Numbered from the stretch's first letter, positions 33,495-43,389 are shown. The stretch: DNA of 64,000 nt from Flavihumibacter rivuli (GCF_018595685.2 NZ_CP092334.1:400001-464000), one strand, 5' to 3'. Translations and numbers: made by a program. The notes: a model not told the origin generated them from the letters alone.

Positions 33495-36044
33495 TTAGGC
33501 CCTTACCCTGTTCTCTTCCTCTTCTGAACTTCTGCTCCTGTTGCCTCGGCTTTGCTGGCTCGATTTACCAAAACGATAAGTGAAGCTAAGGGTGAAGACC
33601 CTGGAATCTGAACGGTTCCTGAATCCGGCGTCTGCCTGCCTGAGGAAATTGATCTGGCCATAGCGAATGGCAGAATAGAAGATATCCCTGACTGCCAGTT
33701 TGATGGTGCCCTTTTTATCAAGGATCTTTTTCTGGATGCCGGTGTTGATCACCCAGAATTCATCCAGGGAAACCTGGCCTACCAGCACACTGGTCCGGTA
33801 AGTCCCGCCCAGTTCTGCCGACCAATCTTTGCCTAACTGGAACTGGTTGGTGAAATTCGTACCGAAATACACCGCACTCGTGTCCATATAGGTGTTATAC
33901 AGTTGGCCTTCGAAATGCCGCTGCTGTACATCGGCAAAGATGTTTAGGGTCCACCATTTGGCCGGTTTGGTGTTGGAGTTAATGGAGAAGCCGATAAATT
34001 CGCTGCTGCCCAGGTTATCGGGCCTGCTGAGGTAATTATTGCCGATCAGCCTGATGGCTTCCAGAAAGGTATCGCTTGTTTTGGTGTAGGTGATCGTTCC
34101 GGTGAGGAGTTGTTTGTAGGTATAGGAGAAAGTGAGTTCATGCGAAAAGCTGGGCCTCAGGAAGGGGTTGCCCACATATAAAGTGAATTTATCCAGCGGG
34201 GTCACATATGGGTTGAGGTCCTGGTAAAAAGGCCGCTCAATTCGCCTGCCATAAGTGAGTCCGATGGTGTGGTCTCCTGTAGTATCCATTTTGTAAGTCA
34301 GGAAGAGGGTGGGGAACAGGTTGGTGTATTCCCTTGAAAACGATGAATCGGGTTTAACCGGATTGCCTAACTGGTTGCCCTTTGAAAGGGTTTGCTCGGC
34401 ACGTAGACCTGCATTGTAGGACAGGCGTCCTAAATTGCCTGAAATGGCCAGGTAGGCTGCATTGATATGCTCTTTATAGCGAAAGTCATTGGTTTTTTCA
34501 TAGTCAGGGGACTGCGACCCATTGTTGATGAAATAAAAGCTGGCTGCATTTTTTGTTTCGGCATAACTCGCTTTCAAGCCGGTTTCAAGGGTGAAATGTT
34601 TCAGGGGGAATACCGCATCGGTTTTGGCTGCTATGATGGCGATCCTTGAAGGGAGGTAGCCAACCAGCGTGTCAAACCTTGGATCAGGAACCCCAAGGAT
34701 GGTGGTGGTATTGCTGAAGGCCTGGTCCACGGTTGAAGTATAGTTCAGGTAGTCCACATCAGCCCCAAGGGTACTGCCTTTCTTTTTCAGGTCGCGCTTG
34801 AAATAAAAACTCAGCGATTGGTTCTTCCACAGGTCTTCTTCGCGGTTCTTTGCTGCAGTGGAAGAATCGATAGTGCCATCAGGCCTCCTGATGTTGCTGG
34901 TGTTTGTGGTATGCTGGGTAGATGGTCTCCTGAGTGCTGTTCCGCTGAAACCCCAGGTGGTTTTATCATCAGGGAAGAAATCGATCCCGATCTTGGCTGT
35001 GGATGCCTGATTCTTGCGCCTGATGTACGAATTCTGATCAAAACTGTATTCGTTCAAACCTGCCAGTGCATAATAATTCCTGTTGATGTCGAGGTCGGTC
35101 AGCCTGTTCTGGGTTACATAACTGAAATTGCCGTAATAATTCACGCGGTTCACTTTGTAATTCAGGTTAAGGCTGTTGGTGGTACTGAACAGGATACCCT
35201 GGTTAAAGGCCGTGGATAGGTTGCCGTTAAACCCTTTCATGCCGGTTTTTTTGGTTTTGATCTGGATAACCCCGCCGCTACCTGCAGCATCAAATCCCGC
35301 GGGTGGGTTGGACATGAGTTCAATTTGTTCCAAGGCAGAAGAGGGCAATGTGCGCAGGTAATTGGCCAGCGCATCACCGGAAAGGTAGGTGGGTTTTCCA
35401 TTGATCATGACTGTTACCCCGGCCTTGCCATAGAGGGTAATGTTTCCGTCATCATCAACAGTTACACCAGGCAGTTGGGATAGCAGTTGCAGGGCATCAG
35501 TACCTGTACTGCTTACCATGGCTTCTACATTCACGATGGTCCTATCTGGTTTTTTTTCTACCATCGGCTTTCGTGCCGTAACTATTACCGCTTTCAACTG
35601 TGACGATGGGTTCATTACCACTTCAAGATCATGGTTCCTTTCTTGCCCGGCAAGAAGGAAGGTTGGCGATTGGTAAGCATTATAGCCTGCCATGCTTATT
35701 CTTACCTGGTAAGATCCGGTGTCCTTCAGTTCGAAGGCAAAAAAACCTGCGCTATCGGATAACTGGTTGGCAACGGGATTGCTTTTGTTTGTTCTGTACA
35801 GTCGCACCGATGCATCGGTCAATACAGATCCTGTACTATCTTTTACCCTGCCCTTTACCGTCATGGATGTTTGTGCAATGGCCTGTTGGCTTATGAAAGC
35901 CAGTAACAGCACCAGCAGCGGCCTGCATGCCAGTCGTAAACCGCTCGGGTGTAGCTGTGGGTTTATACCGGCTATTATCTTGAGATAAGGTAGTTTGATC
36001 ATCATTAAATGGAAGGGAATCAATGATCCTGTTGTAGTTGTCAT
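33495..36044 (-). CDS. TonB-dependent outer-membrane receptor (OMP_b-brl type)
   Basis: An outer-membrane protein of about 849 residues from the chosen ATG; in-frame starts at 36098, 36005 and 36002 are also possible. A signal peptide ends at AIAQ, about 60 residues in. An N-terminal carboxypeptidase-regulatory-like beta-sandwich follows (GRVKDSTGSVLTDASVRLY), then a plug (DALQLLSQLPGVTVDDDGNITLYGKAGVTVMINGKP region) and a long C-terminal beta-barrel ending in a strand with FTYRFGKSS, then a polar Arg/Ser/Glu tail. No SusD partner is adjacent, so it is the stand-alone receptor type. The ligand is unknown. Confidence 0.88.
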   Translation of the reverse strand: MTTTTGSLIPFHLMMIKLPYLKIIAGINPQLHPSGLRLACRPLLVLLLAFISQQAIAQTSMTVKGRVKDSTGSVLTDASVRLYRTNKSNPVANQLSDSAGFFAFELKDTGSYQVRISMAGYNAYQSPTFLLAGQERNHDLEVVMNPSSQLKAVIVTARKPMVEKKPDRTIVNVEAMVSSTGTDALQLLSQLPGVTVDDDGNITLYGKAGVTVMINGKPTYLSGDALANYLRTLPSSALEQIELMSNPPAGFDAAGSGGVIQIKTKKTGMKGFNGNLSTAFNQGILFSTTNSLNLNYKVNRVNYYGNFSYVTQNRLTDLDINRNYYALAGLNEYSFDQNSYIRRKNQASTAKIGIDFFPDDKTTWGFSGTALRRPSTQHTTNTSNIRRPDGTIDSSTAAKNREEDLWKNQSLSFYFKRDLKKKGSTLGADVDYLNYTSTVDQAFSNTTTILGVPDPRFDTLVGYLPSRIAIIAAKTDAVFPLKHFTLETGLKASYAETKNAASFYFINNGSQSPDYEKTNDFRYKEHINAAYLAISGNLGRLSYNAGLRAEQTLSKGNQLGNPVKPDSSFSREYTNLFPTLFLTYKMDTTGDHTIGLTYGRRIERPFYQDLNPYVTPLDKFTLYVGNPFLRPSFSHELTFSYTYKQLLTGTITYTKTSDTFLEAIRLIGNNYLSRPDNLGSSEFIGFSINSNTKPAKWWTLNIFADVQQRHFEGQLYNTYMDTSAVYFGTNFTNQFQLGKDWSAELGGTYRTSVLVGQVSLDEFWVINTGIQKKILDKKGTIKLAVRDIFYSAIRYGQINFLRQADAGFRNRSDSRVFTLSFTYRFGKSSQQSRGNRSRSSEEEENRVRA

Positions 36045-36151
36045 GTAATTTTTTTCAGGTGTCAGGTAATGTTTTCGGGATATGCCAGCAAAAGGCAAGT
36101 TTTGTTGTTTGATTTGATCTGGTGTTCATCTGCCAATCCTTTTGGTCATGT

Positions 36152-37012
36152 TCATTCAATTATTTCCAGGTTTTTGAGGATGGCCTTGGTAATATCTTTC
36201 CGACAGCTGCCAAAATTGGTGCTGTTGATTTTTCTGTCCTGCAACAAACGGGTAGCGAAAAAATATACCCCTTCTTTATTTTCCAGGAAACCGACCCACC
36301 ATCCCGTGTTGATTCCTTTATCCCTGGTCCAGCCGGTCTTAGCACTGATGGTGTAGTTTTCCTGTGATTCCGTCAGCATCACCTTTTTTACAATTTGCAT
36401 ATTGCGGGTGCGGAAGGGCAGGTTTTCATAGTAGAGATTTTTGACGAAGGATACCTGATTGATGGGTGAAATACCGAAGGCGCCGAAATTCCAGAAATCA
36501 TCATCCTTGTTTGAAAGATCCAGATTACCATAGTGGCATTGTGTTAGGTATTTTTTATAGGTCTCTTTACCGATCTTTTTTGCCAGCTCCACAAAAACCC
36601 AGCCTGCTGAGACCTGAAACGCTTCTTTCACTGACATGTCGTGATAAATGTCAGGCCTGTAGCCGTATTTCACGGTGTCTGTGCTGCCTGGCCATTTTAC
36701 CACTTCGTTTTCGTCGGCAATTGTTCCTGTCTCCAAAGCAATAAGGAGGTTGATGATCTTGAATGTAGAGGCAGGTAAAACCTCTACTTTGGTACCAACA
36801 GTATCGGATAATATCCAATGGTTGCCAATGGCATCATAAATGACGACAGCGCCATCGCAAAGGCAGGATTCGAAATAATTTTTCCAATCATTTCTTATAG
36901 TGCATCTTTCAGTGGACGTTATGTCTTTTATTGCCTTTCCCTGGCCAGAGACAGCCTGCACTATAAGAAGTCCCACTGCGGTTAACCGGAATGATGTTAT
37001 CAGGTGCTTCAT
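36152..37012 (-). CDS. Class D (OXA-type) beta-lactamase
   Basis: A 286-residue secreted serine beta-lactamase-fold protein with a signal peptide ending near residue 23. The active-site SxxK is Ser82-Thr-Phe-Lys85; YGN is at 161-163; KTG is at 225-227; the Trp that stabilises the carboxylated lysine in OXA-10 has a counterpart at Trp174 (DDFWNFG). The second motif, SxV in OXA enzymes, reads Ser135-Ala-Gly137. Overall it aligns well to OXA-10-like enzymes. It could be an active penicillinase or a sensor-like homologue; no BlaR/MecR-type partner is nearby. It lies just upstream of the TonB receptor on the same strand, but a functional link is not evident. Confidence 0.87.
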   Translation of the reverse strand: MKHLITSFRLTAVGLLIVQAVSGQGKAIKDITSTERCTIRNDWKNYFESCLCDGAVVIYDAIGNHWILSDTVGTKVEVLPASTFKIINLLIALETGTIADENEVVKWPGSTDTVKYGYRPDIYHDMSVKEAFQVSAGWVFVELAKKIGKETYKKYLTQCHYGNLDLSNKDDDFWNFGAFGISPINQVSFVKNLYYENLPFRTRNMQIVKKVMLTESQENYTISAKTGWTRDKGINTGWWVGFLENKEGVYFFATRLLQDRKINSTNFGSCRKDITKAILKNLEIIE

Positions 37013-37405
37013 TTTTTGACCTTACGGCATTGTGTTGTAGATGATGGTAGTGGCATATGCAAACCTAAAAACTGGCGAAGGCCTGCCGTTTTATTTCGTC
37101 GATGTATACTGCCGTTTATCGATTTTTCCTGTCCTGATGGGAAATCAAACAGGAATTCTGTTGTGTTTTTAAGACGGTATTAACATTCCTGTTTTTGTGA
37201 ACTTGTCTTGATGGGATTTTTTTCCAAAAGCCATTGATGGGATTTGGCTGTTGATGGATTGGTATGATCAACTTCCCTGGCAGTTTTCCTCTGCAAATCA
37301 TCACAGCGTTTTATTGTTTCATTCTGGCCATGGAATAAGCCATTACGGACATGATGGTGTTTTGGTTTGATTGCACCGGCAGACATTTGGGTAAACAAGT
37401 GTTAT
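37013..37405. other. Intergenic region between the beta-lactamase and lipoprotein genes
   Basis: No gene is supported in these 393 bp. On the minus strand TAGGTTTG (37060-37067) could be the -7 element of the beta-lactamase gene, without a recognisable -33 element. The words TTGATGGGATT, TTGATGGGATT and TTGATGGATT recur at 37207-37262 as short direct repeats. No terminator or RNA was recognised. Confidence 0.4.
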
Positions 37406-38398
37406 ATGCATGGAAAGATTGTTTTGTTATTAGCATTGCTGGTCACCATTAGCTGTTCGAAGTCTGGTAGTAGCAACAATGGGGAGGGGCGGGCTATTGT
37501 ATGGCCTTCACAAACAGGCATTACCCCGGTGATAGAAGGAGCAGTGAATTTTTCATTGTCAGCTACAGACGACCATTTGAATGTGATGGAGAATACCATG
37601 CCGAGAATGCCAAACTATCCGCAGGTAAAGGCTAAGAAAAATAGAATGTCGGGCTTCGTGGCCGACCTTGCCGGCAGGCCACTGGCTGGTGCATATATCG
37701 GACTGCGTACCCCGGGTACCGTGTACGTGGCTTCTTCTGCAATTACAGATCAGGATGGTTATTATGATATGGAGATTCCATTAGGCGGTGCTGATATTCA
37801 TGCAGCAGGCTATACGATCGAATATGGTCAAGGGCAAGCGGCCATGTCGTTATATCCTGCAGATGGCAACGTAGCGGTTACCAATGCAGAAAAAGGCGTA
37901 GTCAAGCATTTTGTGATGTTGTCTTATGGACTTGCCGATCCGGCCAAAAGGGCCAGTGAGCCATGGTCTGCCGCCGGGTATTTTGGAGGGAGCCTGCGTT
38001 TTGATTATGTCTTGTATGATGCCATGTGGGATCCTAAGGGGCTTCCTTTTGGGGCCGAAATTGTGCTGAAATTAAGTCCTGTCGCCGGTTCTACTCTGTA
38101 CGCGGAAACCCGCTCCTTTACGATTACCCGAAAGGTGGGGAATGGCATTAATAATTTCATAATCAATAATATTCCGGTTGGCATATATACCATTACTGCA
38201 TCCCTGAAGAGCGGCACAAAACTTAGAATGCGCAATACCGGGTCCTATGTTTCCGTCTATCCCAACCATGGCCTTCAGCCCAGGTCTGCTGTTGAAACAG
38301 CAAAATTGCTGTTTACTGCAATGGATGTTGACAAGAGGACAGCTAACGTGAATTTTGGAAACTGGAGACCTGTAAACATTACTTTGGAATTACCCTGA
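37406..38398 (+). CDS. Lipoprotein with carboxypeptidase-regulatory-like domain
   Basis: A 330-residue protein starting at the ATG at 37406, which directly precedes a lipoprotein signal (HGKIVLLLALLVTISC, Cys17). The mature part has a low-complexity Ser/Gly/Asn linker and then a carboxypeptidase-regulatory-like fold (MSGFVADLAGRPLAGAYIGLRT...DQDGYYDMEIPLGG, about residues 75-130), as found in many Bacteroidota surface proteins. The remainder is beta-rich and not recognised. It is a single gene; its role is unknown. Confidence 0.75.
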   Translation: MHGKIVLLLALLVTISCSKSGSSNNGEGRAIVWPSQTGITPVIEGAVNFSLSATDDHLNVMENTMPRMPNYPQVKAKKNRMSGFVADLAGRPLAGAYIGLRTPGTVYVASSAITDQDGYYDMEIPLGGADIHAAGYTIEYGQGQAAMSLYPADGNVAVTNAEKGVVKHFVMLSYGLADPAKRASEPWSAAGYFGGSLRFDYVLYDAMWDPKGLPFGAEIVLKLSPVAGSTLYAETRSFTITRKVGNGINNFIINNIPVGIYTITASLKSGTKLRMRNTGSYVSVYPNHGLQPRSAVETAKLLFTAMDVDKRTANVNFGNWRPVNITLELP

Positions 38399-38710
38399 TT
38401 TTCTTGTTGCAACTTTCTTTCGGTTTATTGATGCGTCCAATTTCCAATGACTGATACCAGTTTTGGCAACTAGCCACTAAGGTGCTTTTTGGTTGCACCC
38501 CATGATTGGCTGGGGTCATGTGCTGGATCAGGGTGTTAGGTTCAAGCTCCCCTTGTTATCAGGGGGAGCTTGTCGGTTATTATTGTAGTTCATCGGATTA
38601 TTTGGTTACTAGTAGGAACCTACCCGTTGTTGTTTTGATTAAGTTGGAGTTTTAGAACCTGTATCGCCTTATGTTTTTTATACAAGTTAAACTACTTAAA
38701 TCAGGCAGCT
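38399..38710 (+). other. Intergenic region with a terminator-like hairpin
   Basis: No gene is seen in 312 bp. CAAGCTCCCC (38543-38552) pairs with GGGGAGCTTG (38563-38572) around a 10-base loop; no T run follows. TATGTTTT at 38670-38677 is one mismatch from the TAnnTTTG element and lies 33 bp before the start of the response-regulator gene. Confidence 0.4.
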
Positions 38711-39469
38711 ATGAAGGTTTTGATCGTTGAAGATGAGCTCCTTGCTGTAAACAGGCTGATCCGGTTGTTGTTGGAGATCGATCCCTCCATAACGATTATG
38801 GATACCATACATACTGTTCGGGAAGCCGGTAAATTCCTACAACAGGATTCAGGGGTTGACCTGGTATTCATGGATATAGAACTGGAAGATGGACATAGCT
38901 TGCAGCTTTTTCAGCGCATGGTGATACCTGTTCCGGTGATCTTTGTGACGGCCTATCAGGAGTATGCAGTAAAGGCATTCAAGGCTAACGGCATTGATTA
39001 CCTGCTGAAACCATTGGAAAAGAATGCCCTCGAAGACGCACTGGATAAGTACAATCGCCTGCAATCGCCAGGGGTATTGAATGGTGCTGTGCGTTCCTTG
39101 ATTGAACAAGTGAAGGTGAATCATGCAGCCATTAAGCAGCGGTTCCTGGCAAAAAGGGGGACCAGGCTGATTTCGGTGCCTGTAAATACCATTGCCTTTT
39201 TCTATGTTAAGGACAGGAACCAATTCATTAAAACCACTAATAATGAGGATATATTAATAGATCTCTGGCTGGACGATATTGAGCCGCAGTTGGATGAGCG
39301 GTTTTTTTTCAGGGTAAACAGGCAATTTATTATTTGCTATAATCATATAGATACCGTGCATCTTTGGTACAATGGAAAATTAAAGGTGAAAATGAAGCCG
39401 GAATCCCATGAACATATTATTGTCAGCAGGTTGCGTTCTGTTGATTTCAAAATCTGGCTGGGCCAGTAG
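38711..39469 (+). CDS. LytTR-family response regulator
   Basis: A 252-residue regulator with a receiver domain at about residues 1-120 (acidic pocket Glu7-Asp8, phospho-acceptor Asp55 in FMDIEL, Thr in VTAYQEYA, Lys in LLKPLEK) and a C-terminal LytTR DNA-binding domain at about 145-250 (LAKRGTRLISV, FFYVKDRNQFIKTT, RFFFRVNRQFIICYNHID). It acts as a transcription factor on direct repeats. A kinase gene follows 128 bp later, with a second regulator behind it, so the three likely form one signalling group. Confidence 0.9.
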   Translation: MKVLIVEDELLAVNRLIRLLLEIDPSITIMDTIHTVREAGKFLQQDSGVDLVFMDIELEDGHSLQLFQRMVIPVPVIFVTAYQEYAVKAFKANGIDYLLKPLEKNALEDALDKYNRLQSPGVLNGAVRSLIEQVKVNHAAIKQRFLAKRGTRLISVPVNTIAFFYVKDRNQFIKTTNNEDILIDLWLDDIEPQLDERFFFRVNRQFIICYNHIDTVHLWYNGKLKVKMKPESHEHIIVSRLRSVDFKIWLGQ

Positions 39470-39597
39470 CGGTGCTGTAAGGCAGGGAATCAGTCGCTCT
39501 CATTGCCAGAAGATTTGTTTATTTTACGATGCTATCAATTTTGGTTAAATACATTTATTCATGATTTGGCTTTACGTGGAAATTGGGCAGTTGACTG

Positions 39598-40737
39598 ATG
39601 GTTTTCAGGGAACATCAGGCTAACCATTTCAGGTCAGGCCAATGGCTACCAGAACTTAAAGTGAAGTTGCATTTTTTACAAAAAATAATATTCCCGGGTT
39701 TCAAGATTGGTGAAGGGATCGCCTACCTGATGTTTTCTTTTAGCTGGCCATTCATCCTGGGGGTATTGTATTTTTTTGGAGGGGTATTTGACGGCGATGA
39801 ATACCTGAGTTTGCCAAATTTTATTGGGATACAGTTTTCTGTAGGGCTCATCAAATCGGTTATCATTGTTTTTTTCTGGTGGCTGTATTTCGTGCGACTC
39901 AGGAGTAGTCCTTTATCAGTAAAAATAGTTCTGCATCTGTTCACTGCCCCGTTGTATGCAATTCTTGTTTTGGGGGTAGTGGTGATGATCAAGCATTGGG
40001 TAACTGGCGATCATTACGGTATACCTGAGCGGTTGTTGGATTTTTACTTCATCCTTGTTGGCTATTTTGCCCATTTTGCAGTTTTTCATGCCTACAATTT
40101 CTGGTTGCATACGGTAAGGCAGCATAAAAGGGAACAGGAGCTTCGGGAGTTGGCTTACCAAAGTGAGATCACTGCCCTTAAGGCCCAAATGGAGCCACAT
40201 TTCCTGTTCAATACCCTTAATTCCATCAGTGCTTCTGTGCCCCCGAGTTTAGAAAGGACAAGGGTGCTGGTAGCCCAACTGGCCGATACGTTCAGGTATG
40301 CCTTGAAAGTGAGTGAACGGCAAACAGTTAGCCTGGCTGAAGAACTGGATTTTATAAAAACCTGGTTGTCTCTGGAGCAACAACGATTTGCTGAGCGGCT
40401 TTCCGTTGAATACGAATTGGATCCCAAAGTGTTGGCAGTAGAGGTCCCGCCGATGATATTGCAACCATTGGTTGAGAATGCCATCAAACATGGAATTGCG
40501 CCCCTTATTCAAGGTGGAAGTATCAGGATAAGTTGCCTCGCCAATGGTGAATTCGTTCATATCTCAGTAAAGGATACCGGAAAGGGGTTTAATGGTCACC
40601 GGGAAGCAGCAATCGCAAAAGGTATCGGTATCCGGAATACGGAACGGCGTTTACACAGGTTGTACAATGAGCCGTTAGCGATAGCTTTCTCTGAAAATGG
40701 ATTTGAAGTGTCATTTAACCTGCCAATTACACAATAA
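39598..40737 (+). CDS. LytS-type sensor histidine kinase
   Basis: A 379-residue kinase with four hydrophobic segments in the first 175 residues (near 45-63, 78-100, 113-132, 145-168), a short coiled coil (RQHKREQELRELAYQ), and the His_kinase domain with QMEPHFLFNTLNSIS, whose His is the phospho-acceptor. An ATPase domain follows (VENAIKHGI, DTGKGF, GIGIRNTERRL). This family regularly pairs with LytTR regulators. Its TAA overlaps the ATG of the next regulator by one base, so that pair is certainly cognate. Confidence 0.92.
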   Translation: MVFREHQANHFRSGQWLPELKVKLHFLQKIIFPGFKIGEGIAYLMFSFSWPFILGVLYFFGGVFDGDEYLSLPNFIGIQFSVGLIKSVIIVFFWWLYFVRLRSSPLSVKIVLHLFTAPLYAILVLGVVVMIKHWVTGDHYGIPERLLDFYFILVGYFAHFAVFHAYNFWLHTVRQHKREQELRELAYQSEITALKAQMEPHFLFNTLNSISASVPPSLERTRVLVAQLADTFRYALKVSERQTVSLAEELDFIKTWLSLEQQRFAERLSVEYELDPKVLAVEVPPMILQPLVENAIKHGIAPLIQGGSIRISCLANGEFVHISVKDTGKGFNGHREAAIAKGIGIRNTERRLHRLYNEPLAIAFSENGFEVSFNLPITQ

Positions 40738-41474
40738 TGCAGAGGGTAATTATAATAGATGATGAGCGTGATGCCCGGTTAATGATCAGGCAATACCTTG
40801 AAGCACATCCGGAGTTTGAAATCCTTGAGGAATGTGAAAATGGCGCTGAGGCCATTGAAAAGGTGAACCGTTTGGAGCCGGATGTTATTTTCCTGGATAT
40901 TCAAATGCCGGTATTTAGTGGCTTCCAGGTGATTCAGCAACTGATACATGTTCCACAGATTATATTTACCACGGCTTATGACCAGTATGCGATCAAGGCT
41001 TTTGATACGAATGCGGTAGATTATTTATTGAAACCATATACAAGAGAGCGTTTCGATAATGCGGTATCCCGGCTGAAAGTCAGGAATGCTGCCCGTTTTG
41101 AAGCAGCGCTGTCAGCGGCTGATGCTGTATTGCAGGAAAAGGACCAGCAGGTAGGGAATACCATTCTGATTGAAAGCGGCAGTAAGTTGGTTTCACTTCA
41201 ATTGCGTGATGTTATATTTATGGAAGCTGAAAAGGACTATACCAGGTTGCATACTGCCGGTAAGAGTTATTTAAGTAATTATCGTATCAGCCAATTGGAA
41301 GAAAGGTTACCCAGGGACCAGTTTATCAGGGTACATCGTTCCTATATCATCAACATCAGTCACATCAAGGAGGTGCACAGGGATGCAAATTCGGCGCAAT
41401 TGATCACCAGTAACGGTCAGGTGCTGAATATTTCCCGGACCTATATGCCCCAACTCAAGAAGCTGATGTTTTGA
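40737..41474 (+). CDS. LytTR-family response regulator, partner of the adjacent kinase
   Basis: A 245-residue protein with a receiver domain (Asp8, Asp9, phospho-acceptor Asp54 in FLDIQMP, Thr in TTAYDQYA, Lys in LLKPYTR) and a C-terminal LytTR domain (VSLQLRDVIFMEAEKDYTRLHT, FIRVHRSYIINISHIKEV). The start overlaps the kinase stop by one base. Target genes are not evident from the sequence. Confidence 0.93.
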   Translation: MQRVIIIDDERDARLMIRQYLEAHPEFEILEECENGAEAIEKVNRLEPDVIFLDIQMPVFSGFQVIQQLIHVPQIIFTTAYDQYAIKAFDTNAVDYLLKPYTRERFDNAVSRLKVRNAARFEAALSAADAVLQEKDQQVGNTILIESGSKLVSLQLRDVIFMEAEKDYTRLHTAGKSYLSNYRISQLEERLPRDQFIRVHRSYIINISHIKEVHRDANSAQLITSNGQVLNISRTYMPQLKKLMF

Positions 41475-41752
41475 CTGGTTGAATTTGTGCAAACCAGCAA
41501 CGATAAAGTTGATGGCCGGCAGGTTGCATTCTGGAAATGGCTTTCTTCTTGCAACATGGCTTCCTCAATAAGGCTAGCTGCAGGTATTGGTGGGGCCATG
41601 CCCTCCCTTTTGATTAATCATGCTCTTTCCCGTGAGTAGACGATAAGTAACCTGATTTGTTTATTTTTAAGGAGGTTATTTACTGGTCCAGGCAGCTGGC
41701 GGTACCCTGGCCTTTCATCATTCAAGCAGCCAACAAAATCCCTTTCACCGTT

Positions 41753-43318
41753 ATGAAGAATTTCCTCCCGGTAATTTTGATGCTTATGTCGGCGACTGCT
41801 GTTGCCCAGCAGCCCACTGTTATAGACCTTTATCCTGGCAAGGCTCCTGGATCCGAAAGTTGGGATTGGAAGGAGAAAGATACTGTACTGGGAGGTATTA
41901 AATCAGTGATCAATGTGGTGAAGCCGACACTCACCGTTTATCCTTCTACCGGATCCATTCCAACGGGAACATCGGTGATCATCGCTCCGGGAGGAGGGTT
42001 TCATTTCCTTTCCATATATAATGAAGGAGAAGCCATAGCCAGGAAATTAAACCAGTTGGGCATTACCGCCTTTGTGTTGAAATACCGTACCGTCCATACC
42101 GAACATCCCATTGAAGATGGGATGAAAGCGCAGGTGGAGGGCCGATATAATGAAGTGACGACACCGATTCTTAAGCTGGCCATGCAGGATGCGCAGACTG
42201 CAATTTCCATGGTGCGCAAGGAGGCTGCCAAATGGAACATATCCCCGTCGCGGATAGGATTGATGGGTTTCTCCGCTGGTGGAACAGTGGCTATCTCGAC
42301 CGCCTACCAGGCTACCGGTGATGCACAACCGGATTTTATAGTGCCCGTTTATGCAGCGGATTTTAATATCATGGTTGGATCCGTTCCAGGGAAAAGAATG
42401 CCTGCCTATTTTGCAGTAGCCGCTGATGATCCTTTGAAACTGGCCCCGGGAAATATTCTTGAATACCATAAATGGCGCTCAGGAGGTCAGGCCGCAGAGC
42501 TCCATGTATACCAGAATGGAGGCCATGCATTTAGCATGGGGCAAAGTGGAGCATCAAGCGACCAGTGGTTCAATGGTCTTGAATCCTGGTTGGGATCCAA
42601 TGGCTGGCTCTGGCCCGAAAAACCAACAGGCTGGATGGCCAATACCAACTATGCCGATCACCTGAATTCACTGGCCCGGCAAAGGGTAGAAGTGGCCAAC
42701 GATTGGCCCAATCTTAAGCGCTTCCAGAATGATAATGCATGCCTGGCGAAAATGGCCAACAATGGTAAGCGGGTGGTCTTCATGGGCAACTCAATCACCG
42801 AAGGCTGGCAACAGTTTGACAGTAGTTTTTGGGAACCATCCAAGGGGTATATCAATCGAGGTATCAGTGGACAGACCACCCCTCAGATGCTGCTTCGTTT
42901 CAGGCAGGATGTGATCGACCTCAAACCCGCTGCCGTAGTGATCCTGGCAGGTATCAATGATATTGCGGGGAATACCGGCCCTGCAACTATTGAAAGTATT
43001 TTTGGTAATATCCGGTCCATGGCTGAATTGGCAAGGGCATCCGGTATCAGGGTGATAATTTGTTCTGTTGTGCCGGCCAATCGTTTCCCCTGGCGCCCTG
43101 GTGTGCAACCAGCTGATAAGGTGATCGAATTGAATGGTTTGCTGAAGGCCTACGCTGCAAAGCATAAACTGGGCTATGTAGATTATTTTTCTGCCATGGT
43201 AGATGACCAGAAGGGGTTGAAGGATGCCCTGACCTACGATGGGGTGCATCCCAACTTGGCAGGGTATAAAGTGATGGGACCATTGGTAGAAGCGGTGATC
43301 AGGAAAGTAGTTAAGTAA
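41753..43318 (+). CDS. Two-domain secreted esterase: alpha/beta hydrolase fused to SGNH hydrolase
   Basis: A 521-residue protein from the ATG at 41753, which gives a good signal peptide ending TAVAQ; an upstream in-frame start would add 32 residues. The first domain (about 20-295) is a BD-FAE/acetyl-xylan-esterase-like alpha/beta hydrolase with the oxyanion strand IIAPGGGF, nucleophile Ser174 in GFSAGG and a His in GGHAFSMG. The second (about 335-521) is a GDSL/SGNH esterase with Ser347 in GNSITEGW, block II GISGQTT, block III AGINDIAGN and the dyad Asp496/His499 in DGVHP. Both active sites look intact. It probably deacetylates plant or microbial polysaccharide in the periplasm. It is a single gene. 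Confidence 0.88.
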   Translation: MKNFLPVILMLMSATAVAQQPTVIDLYPGKAPGSESWDWKEKDTVLGGIKSVINVVKPTLTVYPSTGSIPTGTSVIIAPGGGFHFLSIYNEGEAIARKLNQLGITAFVLKYRTVHTEHPIEDGMKAQVEGRYNEVTTPILKLAMQDAQTAISMVRKEAAKWNISPSRIGLMGFSAGGTVAISTAYQATGDAQPDFIVPVYAADFNIMVGSVPGKRMPAYFAVAADDPLKLAPGNILEYHKWRSGGQAAELHVYQNGGHAFSMGQSGASSDQWFNGLESWLGSNGWLWPEKPTGWMANTNYADHLNSLARQRVEVANDWPNLKRFQNDNACLAKMANNGKRVVFMGNSITEGWQQFDSSFWEPSKGYINRGISGQTTPQMLLRFRQDVIDLKPAAVVILAGINDIAGNTGPATIESIFGNIRSMAELARASGIRVIICSVVPANRFPWRPGVQPADKVIELNGLLKAYAAKHKLGYVDYFSAMVDDQKGLKDALTYDGVHPNLAGYKVMGPLVEAVIRKVVK

Positions 43319-43389
43319 GCAGGGAAAGATGGAGGCGTTTCAATAATTAAGTATTTTGTAAAGATACTCCCTAACCAAAACCAACTGAT

